Notes: a model not told the origin generated them from the letters alone. A DNA stretch of 64,000 nucleotides from Streptomyces sp. CB01635 (GCF_002803065.1 NZ_NNBL01000001.1:590724-654723), one strand, 5' to 3'; shown: positions 15,442-25,929, counted from the stretch's first letter. A program made the numbers and translations.

Positions 15442-17052
15442 GTGCGCCGAACAGCGGTTGCCGTCACGGCAGTTGCCCTGGTGTTGTCCACAACGGCGGG
15501 CTGCGGCTCCCTCCAGTCCTCGGCCACCGAGGTCGGCGGGGAGCGCATGACCGACGACCGGCCCGTACGGGACGGCGGCACGCTCACCGTCGCCCTCAAC
15601 GCGGACCCGGACAAACTCGACCCCTCGCTCGCCCAGACCCTGGTAGGCCGCACGGTCTTCGCCGGGATGTGCGAGAAGCTCTACGACGTCGACGAGGCGG
15701 GCAAGGTCGTCCCGCAGCTCGCCACCGCTCTGCCGAAGACCTCGGCGGACGGCCGCACCGTCACCTTCTCCGTCCGCAAGGGCCTGAAGTTCAGCGACGG
15801 CACCTCCCTCGACGCGGCCGCCGTCGTCACCTCGCTGCTGCGCCACCGCGATCTGCCGGGATCGGCCCGCGCGACCGAACTCACCCCGCTCAAGGGCGCC
15901 GAGGCCACCGGCGCGTACTCCGTGAAGCTCACCCTCAAGCAGGCCTACGTCCCGCTCACCGCCGTACTCGCCGACCGCTCGGGCATGGTGATGTCCCCGG
16001 CGGCGCTCAAGAAGTACGGCAAGAACTTCACGAACCACCCCTCCTGTGTCGGCCCGTTCAAGTTCGTCGAGCGCGTCGGCGGCGACCGCATCGTGCTCGC
16101 CAAGGACCCGAACTACTACGACGCGCGCGACGTCCACCTCGACAAGGTGATCTACAAGCCGATCCCCGACGGCAGCGTCCGCCTCGCCAACCTGCGCTCC
16201 GGAGACGTCCAGATCGGCGACCAGATGGCCCCGGTCGACGTGAAGAGCGCGCTCACCGAGCCCAAGCTCCAGCTGTTCAACTCGCCCTCGCTCGGCTACC
16301 AGGGCATCGGGCTCAACGTCGGCAACGTCAAGGGCCTCGGCCAGAAGCCCGGCAAGCTCGACACCCCCCTCGCCCGCGACGTGCGCGTCCGGGAGGCCTT
16401 CGAGCTGTCCATCGACCGCGACCTGATCAACAAGGTTGTCTTCCAGGGCATGTACGAGCCCGCCTGCGGACCGGTCTCGCCCGAATCCGCCATCGCGCCC
16501 GGCGTCGCGGCCTCCGCCTGCCCCAAGCGCGATGTCGCCAAGGCGAAGCGGCTGCTCAAGGCCGCAGGCGTGAAGACCCCCCTCAAGATCGAACTCAAGA
16601 CCTCCACCACGCCCGAGAACAGCCGTCTCGGCCAGGTCGTCCAGGCCATGGCCAAGGAGGCCGGCTTCGCCGTCTCCCTGCGCCCCACCGAGTACGCGAC
16701 GATGCTCGAGGAGACCGATTCCGGTCACTACGACGCCTTCACCAGCGGCTGGTCCGGGCGCCTCGATCCCGACGGCAACATCGCCAGCTTCCTGCAGACG
16801 AAGGGTGCCATGAACGCCTACGGCTTCTCGGACGACGAGACCGACGCCCTGATCGAGCGCGGCCGCACCGAGGCCGACCCCGCCGAACGCGCCCAGATAT
16901 ACGGCGAGTTGACCCGTCGCGCGAACGACGCCCACGCGCTCGTCTACCTCTACCGCCAGAAGAACTACGTCGTCGCAGGGAAGGACGTCGCGGGCATCCG
17001 CGTCTACGGCGACGGCCTCGTCCGCGTGAAGGATGCGGGGTACGCCAAGTGA
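15442..17052 (+). CDS. peptide ABC transporter substrate-binding lipoprotein (DppA/OppA type)
   Basis: A 536-residue extracytoplasmic solute-binding protein. Starting at GTG 15442 (GGAGG nine bases upstream) gives a compact lipoprotein signal, MRRTAVAVTAVALVLSTTAG followed by C21. The mature part shows the family 5 pattern: DGGTLTVALNADPDKLDPSL, LYDVDEAGKVVPQLAT, YNPNYY-like KDPNYYDAR and PVRLAN-like SVRLANLRSGD. It captures oligopeptides or similar compounds and hands them to the permease pair encoded next. The stop overlaps the next start (GTGA). The gamma-glutamyltransferase at the operon's end hints that gamma-glutamyl compounds are among the ligands. Confidence 0.9.
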   Translation: MRRTAVAVTAVALVLSTTAGCGSLQSSATEVGGERMTDDRPVRDGGTLTVALNADPDKLDPSLAQTLVGRTVFAGMCEKLYDVDEAGKVVPQLATALPKTSADGRTVTFSVRKGLKFSDGTSLDAAAVVTSLLRHRDLPGSARATELTPLKGAEATGAYSVKLTLKQAYVPLTAVLADRSGMVMSPAALKKYGKNFTNHPSCVGPFKFVERVGGDRIVLAKDPNYYDARDVHLDKVIYKPIPDGSVRLANLRSGDVQIGDQMAPVDVKSALTEPKLQLFNSPSLGYQGIGLNVGNVKGLGQKPGKLDTPLARDVRVREAFELSIDRDLINKVVFQGMYEPACGPVSPESAIAPGVAASACPKRDVAKAKRLLKAAGVKTPLKIELKTSTTPENSRLGQVVQAMAKEAGFAVSLRPTEYATMLEETDSGHYDAFTSGWSGRLDPDGNIASFLQTKGAMNAYGFSDDETDALIERGRTEADPAERAQIYGELTRRANDAHALVYLYRQKNYVVAGKDVAGIRVYGDGLVRVKDAGYAK

Positions 17053-18062
17053 CGACCAGCCGAATAGCCCTGCCGAAGGGGCGGTCCGCCCTCTTCGCGG
17101 GCCATCCGATGGCCGCGTACGTGCTGACCCGCGTACGCCAGTCCGTCATCACCCTCTTCCTCGTCTCGATCGTCGTCTTCGCGGGGATCCGTGCCCTGCC
17201 CGGCGACCCGGCCCTCGCCCTCGCCGGCGAGGAGCGCAGCCCCGCCGCACTCGCCGCGATCCGCGCCGAGTACGGGCTCGACGACAACATCGTCATCCAG
17301 TACGGCCGCTTCATCGGGCACGCCCTCACCGGCGATCTCGGCACCTCGTCACGCACCGGCCTGCCGGTCTCCGACGCCATCGGCCAGGCCCTGCCCGTCA
17401 CTCTCGAACTGGCCGCGCTCTCGCTCCTGCTGGCGGTCGTCCTCGGCATCGGCGCGGGCATCGTCGCCGCCGTACGCCGTGGCAGGCCCGCCGAGTGGAT
17501 CGCCAACGGCCTCGCCCTGCTCGGCCTGTCGGTCCCCACCTTCTGGCTCGGCATGGTCCTGGTCCTCGCCTTCGCCATCGCCGTCCCGGTCTTCGCCGCC
17601 TCCGGATACGTCCCCTTCGGCACCGACCCGCTCGACAACCTGCGCCGCATGGTGCTGCCCGCGATCGTTCTCGGCTCCGGGCTGGCCGCCGTCGTCATGC
17701 GGCAGACCAGGGCCGCGATGCTCGACTCCCTCTCCGCCGACTACGTGCGCACCGCCCGCGCCAAGGGCCTGTCGCGCCGCGAGGTCATCGGCGGCCACGC
17801 GCTGAGGAACTCCCTGGTCACCGTGGTGACCGTGCTCGGACTCCAGCTCGGCCACCTCATCTCCGGCGCTGTCGTCACCGAGCAGATCTTCGTCCTGCCC
17901 GGCTTCGGCAAGCTCACCATCGACGCCGTCTTCACCCGCGACTACGCGACCCTCCAGGGCGTGGTGCTGTGCACCTCCGCCGCCTACATCCTCATCAACC
18001 TGCTGGTCGACGTCGCGTACTCGGTCATCGACCCGCGCATCCGGCTCGGAGGCGCCAAGTGA
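17049..18062 (+). CDS. peptide ABC transporter permease (DppB type)
   Basis: A 337-residue inner-membrane permease with six predicted transmembrane helices. It carries the DppB features ALPGDPALALAGEERSP after the first helix, IQYGRFIGHALTGDLGTS, and the EAA-loop YVRTARAKGLSRREVIGGHA that docks on the ATPases. It pairs with the next protein to form the channel. The GTG start overlaps the preceding stop and its own stop overlaps the next GTG, so all three are translationally coupled. Confidence 0.93.
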   Translation: MTTSRIALPKGRSALFAGHPMAAYVLTRVRQSVITLFLVSIVVFAGIRALPGDPALALAGEERSPAALAAIRAEYGLDDNIVIQYGRFIGHALTGDLGTSSRTGLPVSDAIGQALPVTLELAALSLLLAVVLGIGAGIVAAVRRGRPAEWIANGLALLGLSVPTFWLGMVLVLAFAIAVPVFAASGYVPFGTDPLDNLRRMVLPAIVLGSGLAAVVMRQTRAAMLDSLSADYVRTARAKGLSRREVIGGHALRNSLVTVVTVLGLQLGHLISGAVVTEQIFVLPGFGKLTIDAVFTRDYATLQGVVLCTSAAYILINLLVDVAYSVIDPRIRLGGAK

Positions 18063-18937
18063 CCACGGCCCTTTCCCTGACAGCTGTACGTTCGCGCGCC
18101 GCGGGCAGCGCCAAGCTGCGCGCCCTGCGCAAGAACCGGCTCGCGATGACCGGCGGTGTCATCGCCGGCGTGTTCGTCCTGGCCGCGCTCTTCGCGCCGC
18201 TGATCGCCCCGTACGACCCCGCGCAGCCCGACTTCGGCAACGTGCTCGCCGCGCCCGACTGGTCGCACTGGCTCGGCACCGACGACCTCGGCCGCGACCA
18301 GCTGTCCCGCGTCGTCTTCGGCGCCCGCGCGTCCATGCAGGTCGGCGTCCTCGCCGTGATCCTCGCGTTCGTCGTCGGCGTCCCCCTGGGACTGCTCGCC
18401 GGCTACTACGGCAAGCTCGCCGACAGCGTCGTCTCGCGCGTCACCGACACGATGCTCGCGTTCCCCTTCCTGGTCCTCGCCGTCGGCCTCGCCGCGGTGC
18501 TCGGCCCGTCCCTCACCAACGCGACCATCGCGATCGGGATCTCGCAGATCCCGGCCGTCATCCGCATCACCCGGGCGGAGACCCTGCGGCTCAAGCACGT
18601 CGACTACGTCGCCGCCGCCGTCGCCAACGGGGGAGGGGACGGCGCCGTCCTGTTCCGCCACGTCCTGCCCAACGCGACCTCGGCGCTCGTCGTCCAGGCC
18701 ACCGTCGGCATCCCCGCCGCGATCATCGGCGAGGCCCTGCTCAGCTTCCTCGGCCTCGGCGTGCAGCCGCCCGAGCCGTCCCTCGGCGTGATGCTGTCGT
18801 CCGCCCAGTCCTTCCTCGCGCCCGCGCCCTGGATGGCGGTCTTCCCCGGCCTCGCCGTCGTCGCCGCGACCCTGGCGTTCAACCTGCTCGGCGACGGCCT
18901 GCGCGACGTCCTCGACCCCCGTGGAGCGACCCGATGA
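18059..18937 (+). CDS. peptide ABC transporter permease (DppC type)
   Basis: A 292-residue permease with an N-terminal OppC_N segment (LRALRKNRLAMTGGVIAGVF) and about six transmembrane helices. LGTDDLGRDQLSRVVFGARA is the DppC/OppC signature, and VDYVAAAVANGGGDGAVLFR is the EAA loop. Partner of the preceding permease. GTG start and ATGA junctions couple it to both neighbours. Confidence 0.93.
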   Translation: MTTALSLTAVRSRAAGSAKLRALRKNRLAMTGGVIAGVFVLAALFAPLIAPYDPAQPDFGNVLAAPDWSHWLGTDDLGRDQLSRVVFGARASMQVGVLAVILAFVVGVPLGLLAGYYGKLADSVVSRVTDTMLAFPFLVLAVGLAAVLGPSLTNATIAIGISQIPAVIRITRAETLRLKHVDYVAAAVANGGGDGAVLFRHVLPNATSALVVQATVGIPAAIIGEALLSFLGLGVQPPEPSLGVMLSSAQSFLAPAPWMAVFPGLAVVAATLAFNLLGDGLRDVLDPRGATR

Positions 18938-19959
18938 GCCCCGACCCCGTGCTGAGTGTCCGCGACCTCTCGGTGTCCTTCCGTTCGGACACCCGCACCG
19001 TCCACGCCGTCGACCACGTCTCGTACGAACTCGCGGCCGGCGAAGTCCTCGCCGTGGTGGGCGAGTCGGGCTGCGGCAAGTCCGTCACCTCCATGGCCGT
19101 CATGGGCCTGCTCCCGCCCACCGCGCACATCACCGGGTCGATCAGGCTCGGGACACGCGAACTCGCGGGCGGCGACGACAAGGCGTACGGGAAGATCCGC
19201 GGCAAGGACATCGCGATGATCTTCCAGGAGCCGATGACCTCCCTGAACCCGGTGCTCACCATCGGCCGGCAGATCGGTGAAGTGCTCCGCAGGCACCAGG
19301 GGCTGAGCAAGAAGGAGGCACGCGCGCGTGCCGTCGAACTCCTGGACCTCGTGGGCATCCCCGCCCCGGCCCAGCGCGTCGACGAGTACCCGCATCAGCT
19401 CTCAGGCGGTATGCGCCAGCGCGTGATGATCGCCATCGCGGTCGCCTGCGACCCGGCCGTCCTCATCGCCGACGAGCCGACGACCGCCCTCGACGTCACT
19501 GTGCAGGCGGGCATCCTGGAGGTCCTCCAGTCGCTGCGCGAACGCCTCGGCACGGCGATCGTCCTCATCACGCACGACCTCGGCGTCGTCGCCGACATCG
19601 CCGACCGCGTCCTCGTCATGTACGCGGGCAGGCCCGTCGAGCAGGCCCCCGTGGACGAGCTGTTCGCGGCGCCCCGCCACCCTTACACCCGCGGACTCCT
19701 CTCGGCGGTCCTGCGGCCCGGTGCCTCGGCCGCCGCGGACGGGGGCGGCAAGCGGCGCCTGCCCGAGATCCCCGGCCTCGTGCCGAGCCTCGACTCCCAG
19801 CCCGACGCCTGCACCTTCGCCCCGCGCTGCGCCCGCGCCGACGAGCAGTGCACGACGGCGAGGCCCGGCTTCCAGTCCGTCACCGACGACGCCGGAGCCG
19901 GCGCCCCGCACCGAGCCGCCTGCTGGCACCCGAACACCCTCCAGGAGGCCGCACAGTGA
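18934..19959 (+). CDS. peptide ABC transporter ATPase (DppD type)
   Basis: A 341-residue ATPase with Walker A GESGCGKS, signature LSGGMRQRV and Walker [13 protein letters not shown]. The C-terminal oligopeptide-ABC extension has the cysteine-bearing CTFAPRC and a later Cys in ACWHPN, as in DppD/OppD. With the next ATPase it forms the heterodimer that powers import. ATGA overlap upstream and GTGA overlap downstream. Confidence 0.94.
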   Translation: MSPDPVLSVRDLSVSFRSDTRTVHAVDHVSYELAAGEVLAVVGESGCGKSVTSMAVMGLLPPTAHITGSIRLGTRELAGGDDKAYGKIRGKDIAMIFQEPMTSLNPVLTIGRQIGEVLRRHQGLSKKEARARAVELLDLVGIPAPAQRVDEYPHQLSGGMRQRVMIAIAVACDPAVLIADEPTTALDVTVQAGILEVLQSLRERLGTAIVLITHDLGVVADIADRVLVMYAGRPVEQAPVDELFAAPRHPYTRGLLSAVLRPGASAAADGGGKRRLPEIPGLVPSLDSQPDACTFAPRCARADEQCTTARPGFQSVTDDAGAGAPHRAACWHPNTLQEAAQ

Positions 19960-21011
19960 GCACCCCGGTCCTGCAACTCGACGCCCTGGAGCGGCACTTC
20001 ACCGCGTCCGGCGGCACCGTACGCGCTGCCGACGGCGTCACCCTGACCGTCGGCCGCGGTGAAGTCGTCGGCCTCGTCGGCGAGTCCGGCAGCGGCAAGT
20101 CCACCGTCGGACGCTGCGCCGTACGCCTCGACGAGCCCACCGGCGGCACCGTACGCATCAACGGCACCGACGTGACGACCATGTCCCGGCGCGCCCTGCG
20201 CCCCCTGCGCAAGGACTTCCACCTCGTCTTCCAGGACCCCTCGTCGTCCCTCGACCCGCGCATGACCGTCGGGCAGATCGTCGCCGAACCGCTGCGGCTG
20301 CATGGCATCGCGAAGGGCGAGGCGGCACGCGCGCGCGTGGCGGAACTCCTCGCCCAGGTGGGCCTGCGCCCCGAGCACGCCGACCGGCACCCGCACGAGC
20401 TGTCCGGCGGCCAGCGCCAGCGCATCTCCATCGCCCGCGCCCTGTCGGTCGACCCGGAGCTCCTCGTCGCCGACGAGCCGACCTCCGCCCTCGACGTGTC
20501 CGTCCAGGCGTCCGTCCTCAACCTGCTCGCCGACCTCCAGCGCGACCGCGGCTTCGGCTGCCTGTTCATCACCCACGACCTCGCCGCCGTCGAGTACCTC
20601 GCCGACCGGATCGCGGTCATGTACCTGGGCCAGATCGTCGAACAGGCCCCCACCGCCGAGCTGTTCGCCGACCCCAAGCACCCCTACACACAGGCCCTCC
20701 TGTCCGCGGCGCCCGTGCCCGACCCGGTCACCCAGCGCACTCGCGAACGCATCGTTCTCAGCGGCGAACTGCCCAGCCCGCTCGCGCCGCCGCCCGGCTG
20801 CCGCTTCCACACGCGCTGCCCGCTCGCGGTCGACCGCTGCCGCACCGAGGTCCCGGCACTGCGAACCCTCGAAGGCACGGACGGCGGCCGCGAGGTCTCC
20901 TGCCACCTCGTCGCCGACGACGGCACCGCCCCCGACGCCGCGGCACCCCGAACCGCGGACACCGACGAGTCACTTCGTACGATCCCTCACAGCCGCCCCG
21001 CATCCGCCTGA
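19956..21011 (+). CDS. peptide ABC transporter ATPase (DppF type)
   Basis: A 351-residue ATPase with Walker [10 protein letters not shown], signature LSGGQRQRI and Walker [13 protein letters not shown], plus the C-terminal [14 protein letters not shown] extension. The GTG at 19956 overlaps the preceding stop. The tail after residue 300 is acidic and Ala/Pro-rich. It is 19 bp before the gamma-glutamyltransferase start and surely on the same transcript. Confidence 0.94.
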   Translation: MSTPVLQLDALERHFTASGGTVRAADGVTLTVGRGEVVGLVGESGSGKSTVGRCAVRLDEPTGGTVRINGTDVTTMSRRALRPLRKDFHLVFQDPSSSLDPRMTVGQIVAEPLRLHGIAKGEAARARVAELLAQVGLRPEHADRHPHELSGGQRQRISIARALSVDPELLVADEPTSALDVSVQASVLNLLADLQRDRGFGCLFITHDLAAVEYLADRIAVMYLGQIVEQAPTAELFADPKHPYTQALLSAAPVPDPVTQRTRERIVLSGELPSPLAPPPGCRFHTRCPLAVDRCRTEVPALRTLEGTDGGREVSCHLVADDGTAPDAAAPRTADTDESLRTIPHSRPASA

Positions 21012-21030
21012 CGTTCGAGGAGCACCACCC

Positions 21031-22866
21031 TTGTTCACCACCCGGCCGACCCTCCAAGGCACCTTCGGCATGGTCTCGTCCACCCACTGGCTCGCCTCCC
21101 AGTCGGCCATGGCCGTCCTGGAGAGCGGTGGCAACGCCTACGACGCCGCCGTCGCCGCGGGCTTCGTCCTGCACGTCGTCGAACCGCACCTGAACGGCCC
21201 CGCCGGCGAGGTCCCGATCATCCTCGCTCCCGCCGGCGGGGAGGTCAGCGTCCTGTGCGGGCAGGGCGTCGCGCCCGCCGGGGCCACCGTCGCCCACTAC
21301 CGCTCCCTCGGCCTGGACCTCGTCCCCGGCACCGGCCCCCTGGCCGCCGCCGTACCCGGCGCCTTCGACGCCTGGATGCTCCTCCTCAAGGACCACGGCA
21401 CCAAGTCCCTGGCCGAGGTGCTGAGTTATGCCATCGGGTACGCCGAGGACGGGCACGCGCCCGTGGAGCGCGTCGGCGAGACCGTCGACACCGTGCGCGC
21501 CCTCTTCGAGAACGAGTGGCACTCCTCGGCCGAGGTCTACCTCAAGGACGGCGCGTCACCGAAGCCCGGCGAGCTGTTCCGCAATCCGCAGCTCGCCGCG
21601 ACGTGGCGGCGCGTGATCGAGGAGGCCGAGGAGAGCGCGGGCGACGACCGCGTCGCGCAGATCGAGGCCGCCCGGGCGATCTGGCGCGAGGGCTTCATCG
21701 CCGAGGCCCTCGTCCGGCAGGCCGGCCGGCCCACCATGGACACCAGTGGCACCCACCACACCGGCACGCTCACCGCCGCCGACCTGGCGGGCTGGTCCGC
21801 CACCTACGAGGCGCCCGCCACGTACGACTGGAACGGCTGGACCCTGTGCAAGGCCGGCGGCTGGAGCCAGGGCCCCGCCTTCCTCCAGCAGCTCGCCCTG
21901 CTCCCCGACGAGCTGCCCGCCTACGGCTCCGCCGAGTACGTCCACCTGCTCATCGAGGGCTGCAAGCTCGCCATGGCCGACCGCGAGGCCTGGTACGGGG
22001 ACGCCGGTCCCGAGGACGTGCCCGTCGCCGAGCTCCTGTCCGACGAGTACAACGCCACGCGCCGCGCCCTCGTCGGCGACAAGGCGTCCCACGAGCTGCG
22101 GCCGGGCAGCCCGCGCGGCACCGAGCCCCGGATCTCCGCGCACGCGCACGCCGTGGCGGCGGGGGAGGACGGGTTCGACGCCATGGGGGTAGCGGGCGCC
22201 GGAGCCGGTGAGCCCACCGTCGCCAAGAGCGGTGACCAGGAGGTCGCCGCGGACGGCGCGACCCGCGGAGACACCTGCCACCTCGACATCGTCGACCGCT
22301 GGGGCAACATGGTCGCCGCGACGCCGTCCGGCGGCTGGCTCCAGTCGAACCCCGTCGTGCCCGAGCTCGGCTTCCCGCTCGGCACCCGTCTCCAGATGGC
22401 CTGGCTGGACGAGGGCCTGCCGAACTCGCTCGCGCCGGGACGCCGTCCCCGTACGACGCTGACACCCTCGCTCGCCCTGAAGGACGGTGTGCCGGTCCTC
22501 GCGTTCGGCACGCCCGGGGGCGACCAGCAGGACCAGTGGCAGGTCCACTTCTTCCTCGCCGTCGCCCTGCGCGCGGCCGTGCGCGGCGGGCTCGACCTCC
22601 AGGGCGCCGTCGACGCCCCGAACTGGCACAACGACTCCTTCCCCGGCTCCTTCTACCCGCGCGGCATGCGGCCCGGCAGCGTCACCGTCGAGTCCCGCAT
22701 CGGCGAGGACGTCATCGAGGAGCTGCGCCGCCGCGGCCACGACGTGACGGTCGGCGAGCCCTGGTCGGAGGGCCGCCTGTGCGCCGTCGCCCGCGACCCG
22801 GAGACCGGCGTCCTGTCGGCCGCGGCGAACCCGCGCGGGATGCAGGGGTACGCCGTCGGCCGCTGA
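21031..22866 (+). CDS. gamma-glutamyltransferase-family protein without signal peptide, in peptide-importer operon
   Basis: A 611-residue Ntn-hydrolase. A TTG start at 21031 is assigned because GAGGAG (21017-21022) is eight bases upstream and the frame then begins MFTTRPTLQGTFGMVSSTHW, the usual N-terminus of this subgroup. The predicted self-cleavage site and nucleophile is T415 in GDTCHLDIVD; canonical enzymes have Thr-Thr-His here, so the second Thr is replaced by C416. FGTPGGDQQ forms the oxyanion region. There is no signal peptide or lipobox, so it should act in the cytoplasm, hydrolysing gamma-glutamyl compounds imported by the upstream ABC system. It differs from the exported-type GGT ending at 504. 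Confidence 0.85.
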   Translation: MFTTRPTLQGTFGMVSSTHWLASQSAMAVLESGGNAYDAAVAAGFVLHVVEPHLNGPAGEVPIILAPAGGEVSVLCGQGVAPAGATVAHYRSLGLDLVPGTGPLAAAVPGAFDAWMLLLKDHGTKSLAEVLSYAIGYAEDGHAPVERVGETVDTVRALFENEWHSSAEVYLKDGASPKPGELFRNPQLAATWRRVIEEAEESAGDDRVAQIEAARAIWREGFIAEALVRQAGRPTMDTSGTHHTGTLTAADLAGWSATYEAPATYDWNGWTLCKAGGWSQGPAFLQQLALLPDELPAYGSAEYVHLLIEGCKLAMADREAWYGDAGPEDVPVAELLSDEYNATRRALVGDKASHELRPGSPRGTEPRISAHAHAVAAGEDGFDAMGVAGAGAGEPTVAKSGDQEVAADGATRGDTCHLDIVDRWGNMVAATPSGGWLQSNPVVPELGFPLGTRLQMAWLDEGLPNSLAPGRRPRTTLTPSLALKDGVPVLAFGTPGGDQQDQWQVHFFLAVALRAAVRGGLDLQGAVDAPNWHNDSFPGSFYPRGMRPGSVTVESRIGEDVIEELRRRGHDVTVGEPWSEGRLCAVARDPETGVLSAAANPRGMQGYAVGR

Positions 22867-22892
22867 CGGATCAGGCGGCGTACGGGTCGATG

Positions 22893-22940
22893 TACCAGGG
22901 GTGGGGTTCCGCGGTATTCAACGGGATTCCACCCCTCGTA
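22893..22940 (+). terminator. hairpin terminator of the peptide ABC / GGT operon
   Basis: TACCAGGGGTGG (22893-22904) pairs with CCACCCCTCGTA (22929-22940) with a single mismatch, 26 bp after the GGT stop. No U-tract follows, which is common for Streptomyces terminators. Confidence 0.6.
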
Positions 22941-22986
22941 CACCGGGCGGGTACGGGTTGTCAGTGGAGCGTGCTCTCATGGAGGC

Positions 22987-23838
22987 ATGATCGAAGCACA
23001 GGAAACGACGGAAAGCATCGACGACTTTCTCGTACACGGGGTCACCGAGGTGGAGCGCGCCGTGCGCGCCGCTGCCGCCGCAGAGGTGATGCCCCGCTTC
23101 CGGCAGCTCGCCGAGGGTGACGTCGCCCAGAAGAGCGGCCCGCACGACCTCGTGACCACCGCCGACCGGCTGGCCGAGGAGTATCTGACCCGCGAGCTGA
23201 GCGCCCTGCTGCCCGGCTCCGTCGTCGTAGGCGAGGAGGCGGTCCACGCCGACTACGCGGTCTACGACGCGATAGGCGAGGACGCCCCGGTGTGGATCGT
23301 CGACCCGGTCGACGGCACCCGCCAGTTCGTCCACGGCGACCCCGGGTTCTGCATGCTCGTCGCGCTGGCCCAGCACGGCACGGTCCTCGCCTCCTGGACG
23401 TTCGCACCCGCGCTCGGCGAGTTCGCCGTAGCGGTCCGCGGCAAGGGCGCCTGGCTCAACGGCGAGGCGCTGCACGCCGGTTCGCCCGGTGCGGACGAGC
23501 CCATCGACGTGGCGACGTCGCACCCCGACTACACGACGGACGCGCAGAAGCGCGACCTCCTGGGCCTGTGGACCGACGGGGTGCGCCCGCGCCCGTGCGG
23601 CTCGGCCGGCCTTGAGTATCTGGCCGTCGCCCGCGGCGAGTTGGACGCCACCGCCTTCTCGTGGGAGGCCGCGTGGGACCACGCGGCGGGGCTGCTGCTC
23701 GTCGAGGAGGCGGGCGGCACGCACCTGACGAAGGCGGGCGAGCCCTTCCGGATCACCGGGGGGAACGCACTGCCGTTCACAGCGGCCCGGGACAAGGCCA
23801 CCGCCCGGCGCGTGATGGACCTGCTCGGCGGCGAGTGA
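22987..23838 (+). CDS. inositol monophosphatase-family phosphatase
   Basis: A 283-residue metal-dependent phosphatase. The Mg2+ ligands are E83/E84 (VGEEAV), D106 and D109 (WIVDPVDGTRQF), and D231 (WEAAWDHAAG). Family members remove phosphate from inositol-1-phosphate, histidinol phosphate, fructose-1,6-bisphosphate or 3'-phosphoadenosine 5'-phosphate; the sequence does not choose among them. It stands alone, 120 bp after the GGT gene and behind that operon's terminator, so it should have its own promoter. Confidence 0.88.
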   Translation: MIEAQETTESIDDFLVHGVTEVERAVRAAAAAEVMPRFRQLAEGDVAQKSGPHDLVTTADRLAEEYLTRELSALLPGSVVVGEEAVHADYAVYDAIGEDAPVWIVDPVDGTRQFVHGDPGFCMLVALAQHGTVLASWTFAPALGEFAVAVRGKGAWLNGEALHAGSPGADEPIDVATSHPDYTTDAQKRDLLGLWTDGVRPRPCGSAGLEYLAVARGELDATAFSWEAAWDHAAGLLLVEEAGGTHLTKAGEPFRITGGNALPFTAARDKATARRVMDLLGGE

Positions 23839-23998
23839 CCCGGCGGCCGGGCGCCCTGGCGGGGCCCGCGCCCATGACCTGCGACGACCCTCGGCGCACC
23901 TTCGCGCAGCCCGTCCGGGAGCGCCCCGCGCCCCGGCTCTGTCAGCCCTCCGGCATATCCTGGCGGCCAGTGGCCTCGGCTGACAAAGGAGTCCGAAG

Positions 23999-25417
23999 GT
24001 GCCGTCGATGCTCGATGCCGTCGTCGTGGGTGCGGGACCGAACGGACTGACCGCTGCCGTGGAGCTGGCCCGCCGAGGCCTCTCCGTGGCCGTTTTCGAG
24101 GCCATGGACACCGTCGGCGGAGGCGCGCGCACCGAGGAGCTCACCCTCCCCGGATTCCGCCACGACCCGTGCTCGGCCGCTCATCCTCTGGGGATCAACT
24201 CGCCCGCGTTCAGGGACCTGCCGTTGGACCGGTACGGCCTGGAGTGGCTGCACGCCGAGCTTCCCATGGCGCACCCCTTCCCGGACGGCAGTGCGGCCGT
24301 GCTGTCACGCTCCGTCGCCGAGACGGCCGCCTCGTTCGGGCCGCACGACGCGGGCACCTACCGCCGTCTCGTCGCGCCCCTCCTGCCCAAGTGGGACGCG
24401 CTTGTACGGGACTTCATGGCGCTGCCGCTCACTTCCCTGCCGCGCGACCCGCTCACCCTGGCCCGCTTCGGGCTCACGGGGCTCCCGCCGTCCACATGGC
24501 TGATGCGCCGCTTCCGCGACGACCGGGCGCGCGCCCTGTTCTCCGGCCTCGTCGCCCATGCCATCGCCCCGCTCGGCGGCCTCGGAACGGGAGCCGTCGG
24601 CCTCGTCTTCGCGCTCGCCGGCCACGCGCGCGGCTGGCCCGTCGCCCGCGGCGGCTCACAGTCGATCTCCGACGCGCTCACCGCGTACCTCAAGGACCTC
24701 GGCGGAGCCGTCCACACGAACTACGAGATCAAGCGCCTCGACGACCTGCCGCCCGCCCGCGCCTACATCTTCGACACCTCGCCCACGGCGCTCGCCCGCA
24801 TCGCCGGGCTCGGCAGCTACTACGAGCGCTTCCGGTACGGCGCGAGCGTCTTCAAGCTCGACTACGCGCTCGACGGACCCGTGCCGTGGACCGCGAAGGA
24901 GGCCAGGAGCGCGGGCACCGTCCAGGTCGGGCCCGGCAGCCGCGACATCGCGGCGGCCCTGCGCGCCGCCTCCCGCGAGGGCCGCGCCCCGGACAAGCCC
25001 TTCCTCATCACGGTCCAGCCCAGCGTCATGGACCCCTCCAGGGCCCCGGCGGGCAAGCACGTCTTCTGGGCGTACGGGCATGTCCCGAGCGGCTGGGACG
25101 GCGACCTCACCGACGCCGTCGAGCGGCAGCTGGAGCGCTTCGCGCCCGGGTTCCGCGACCGGATCCTGGCGCGGGCCACGGCGGGACCGCCCGAGCTGGC
25201 CGCGCGCAACGCGAACTATGTGGGCGGTGACATCGCCTGCGGCGCGGTGAGCGGGCTCCAGCTGCTCCTGCGGCCGAAGCTGTCCCTGTCGCCGTACACG
25301 ACGCCGCACCCCGCCGTCTTCATCTGCTCGTCCGCGAGCCCGCCGGGGCCGGGCGTCCACGGCATGTCCGGGCACAACGCGGCCAAGGCCGTGTGGAGGA
25401 GGATCCGCGCGTCATGA
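23999..25417 (+). CDS. FAD-dependent NAD(P)/FAD-binding oxidoreductase, CrtI/phytoene-desaturase-like
   Basis: A 472-residue flavoprotein with an N-terminal dinucleotide fold, [20 protein letters not shown], and [15 protein letters not shown]. It ends with the CrtI-type FAD motif [20 protein letters not shown]. It belongs to the broad carotenoid-desaturase/all-trans-retinol-saturase group. No crtB, crtE or other carotenoid genes are near, so a carotenoid role is not implied. GTG 23999 and ATG 24008 are both plausible. The stop overlaps the macro-domain start (ATGA), so the two are co-translated. Confidence 0.85.
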   Translation: MPSMLDAVVVGAGPNGLTAAVELARRGLSVAVFEAMDTVGGGARTEELTLPGFRHDPCSAAHPLGINSPAFRDLPLDRYGLEWLHAELPMAHPFPDGSAAVLSRSVAETAASFGPHDAGTYRRLVAPLLPKWDALVRDFMALPLTSLPRDPLTLARFGLTGLPPSTWLMRRFRDDRARALFSGLVAHAIAPLGGLGTGAVGLVFALAGHARGWPVARGGSQSISDALTAYLKDLGGAVHTNYEIKRLDDLPPARAYIFDTSPTALARIAGLGSYYERFRYGASVFKLDYALDGPVPWTAKEARSAGTVQVGPGSRDIAAALRAASREGRAPDKPFLITVQPSVMDPSRAPAGKHVFWAYGHVPSGWDGDLTDAVERQLERFAPGFRDRILARATAGPPELAARNANYVGGDIACGAVSGLQLLLRPKLSLSPYTTPHPAVFICSSASPPGPGVHGMSGHNAAKAVWRRIRAS

Positions 25418-25929
25418 CCCGAATCACCCTGGTCAAGGGCGACATCACCGCCGAGACCGCCGACGCGATCGTGAACGCGGCCAACTCCTCGCTGCTCGGC
25501 GGCGGCGGGGTCGACGGCGCGATCCACCGGCGCGGCGGCCCCGAGATCCTCGCCGAGTGCCGCAGACTCCGCGCCTCGCACTACGGCAAAGGTCTGGCCA
25601 CGGGACAGGCGGTCGCCACGACGGCAGGGAACCTCGACGCAGGGCATGTGATCCACACCGTCGGCCCGGTCTGGTCCGCGTCCTTGGACCGGTCCGAGCT
25701 GCTCGCCTCCTGCTACCGCGAGTCGCTGCGTGTGGCGGCCGGGCTCGGCGCCCGGACCGTGGCCTTCCCCGCGATCTCGACCGGGATCTACGGCTGGCCG
25801 CTGGACGACGGCGCGCGCATCGCGGTCCGCACCGTGCGAGAGGTCGTCGCGCCACCCGTCGAAGAAGTCCGGTTCGTCCTCTTCGACGACAGGGCGTACG
25901 CGGCCTTCGCCGACGCCCTCGCCGACTGA
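25414..25929 (+). CDS. macro-domain O-acetyl-ADP-ribose deacetylase
   Basis: A 171-residue single macro domain. [20 protein letters not shown] (residues 18-37) is the MacroD-type ADP-ribose-binding and catalytic loop, and [18 protein letters not shown] is the second phosphate-binding loop. MacroD enzymes hydrolyse O-acetyl-ADP-ribose, the sirtuin by-product, and mono-ADP-ribosylated glutamate or aspartate. The ATG overlaps the preceding stop. Sirtuin, Nudix and ADP-ribosylglycohydrolase genes follow at 32-34.6 kb, which makes a role in ADP-ribose turnover likely. Confidence 0.92.
   Translation: MTRITLVKGDITAETADAIVNAANSSLLGGGGVDGAIHRRGGPEILAECRRLRASHYGKGLATGQAVATTAGNLDAGHVIHTVGPVWSASLDRSELLASCYRESLRVAAGLGARTVAFPAISTGIYGWPLDDGARIAVRTVREVVAPPVEEVRFVLFDDRAYAAFADALAD

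Noticed and set aside
23999..25417. CrtI-like flavoprotein as evidence for a carotenoid cluster
   Set aside because: No phytoene synthase, prenyl transferase or cyclase gene is nearby, and the gene is coupled to a macro-domain gene instead.
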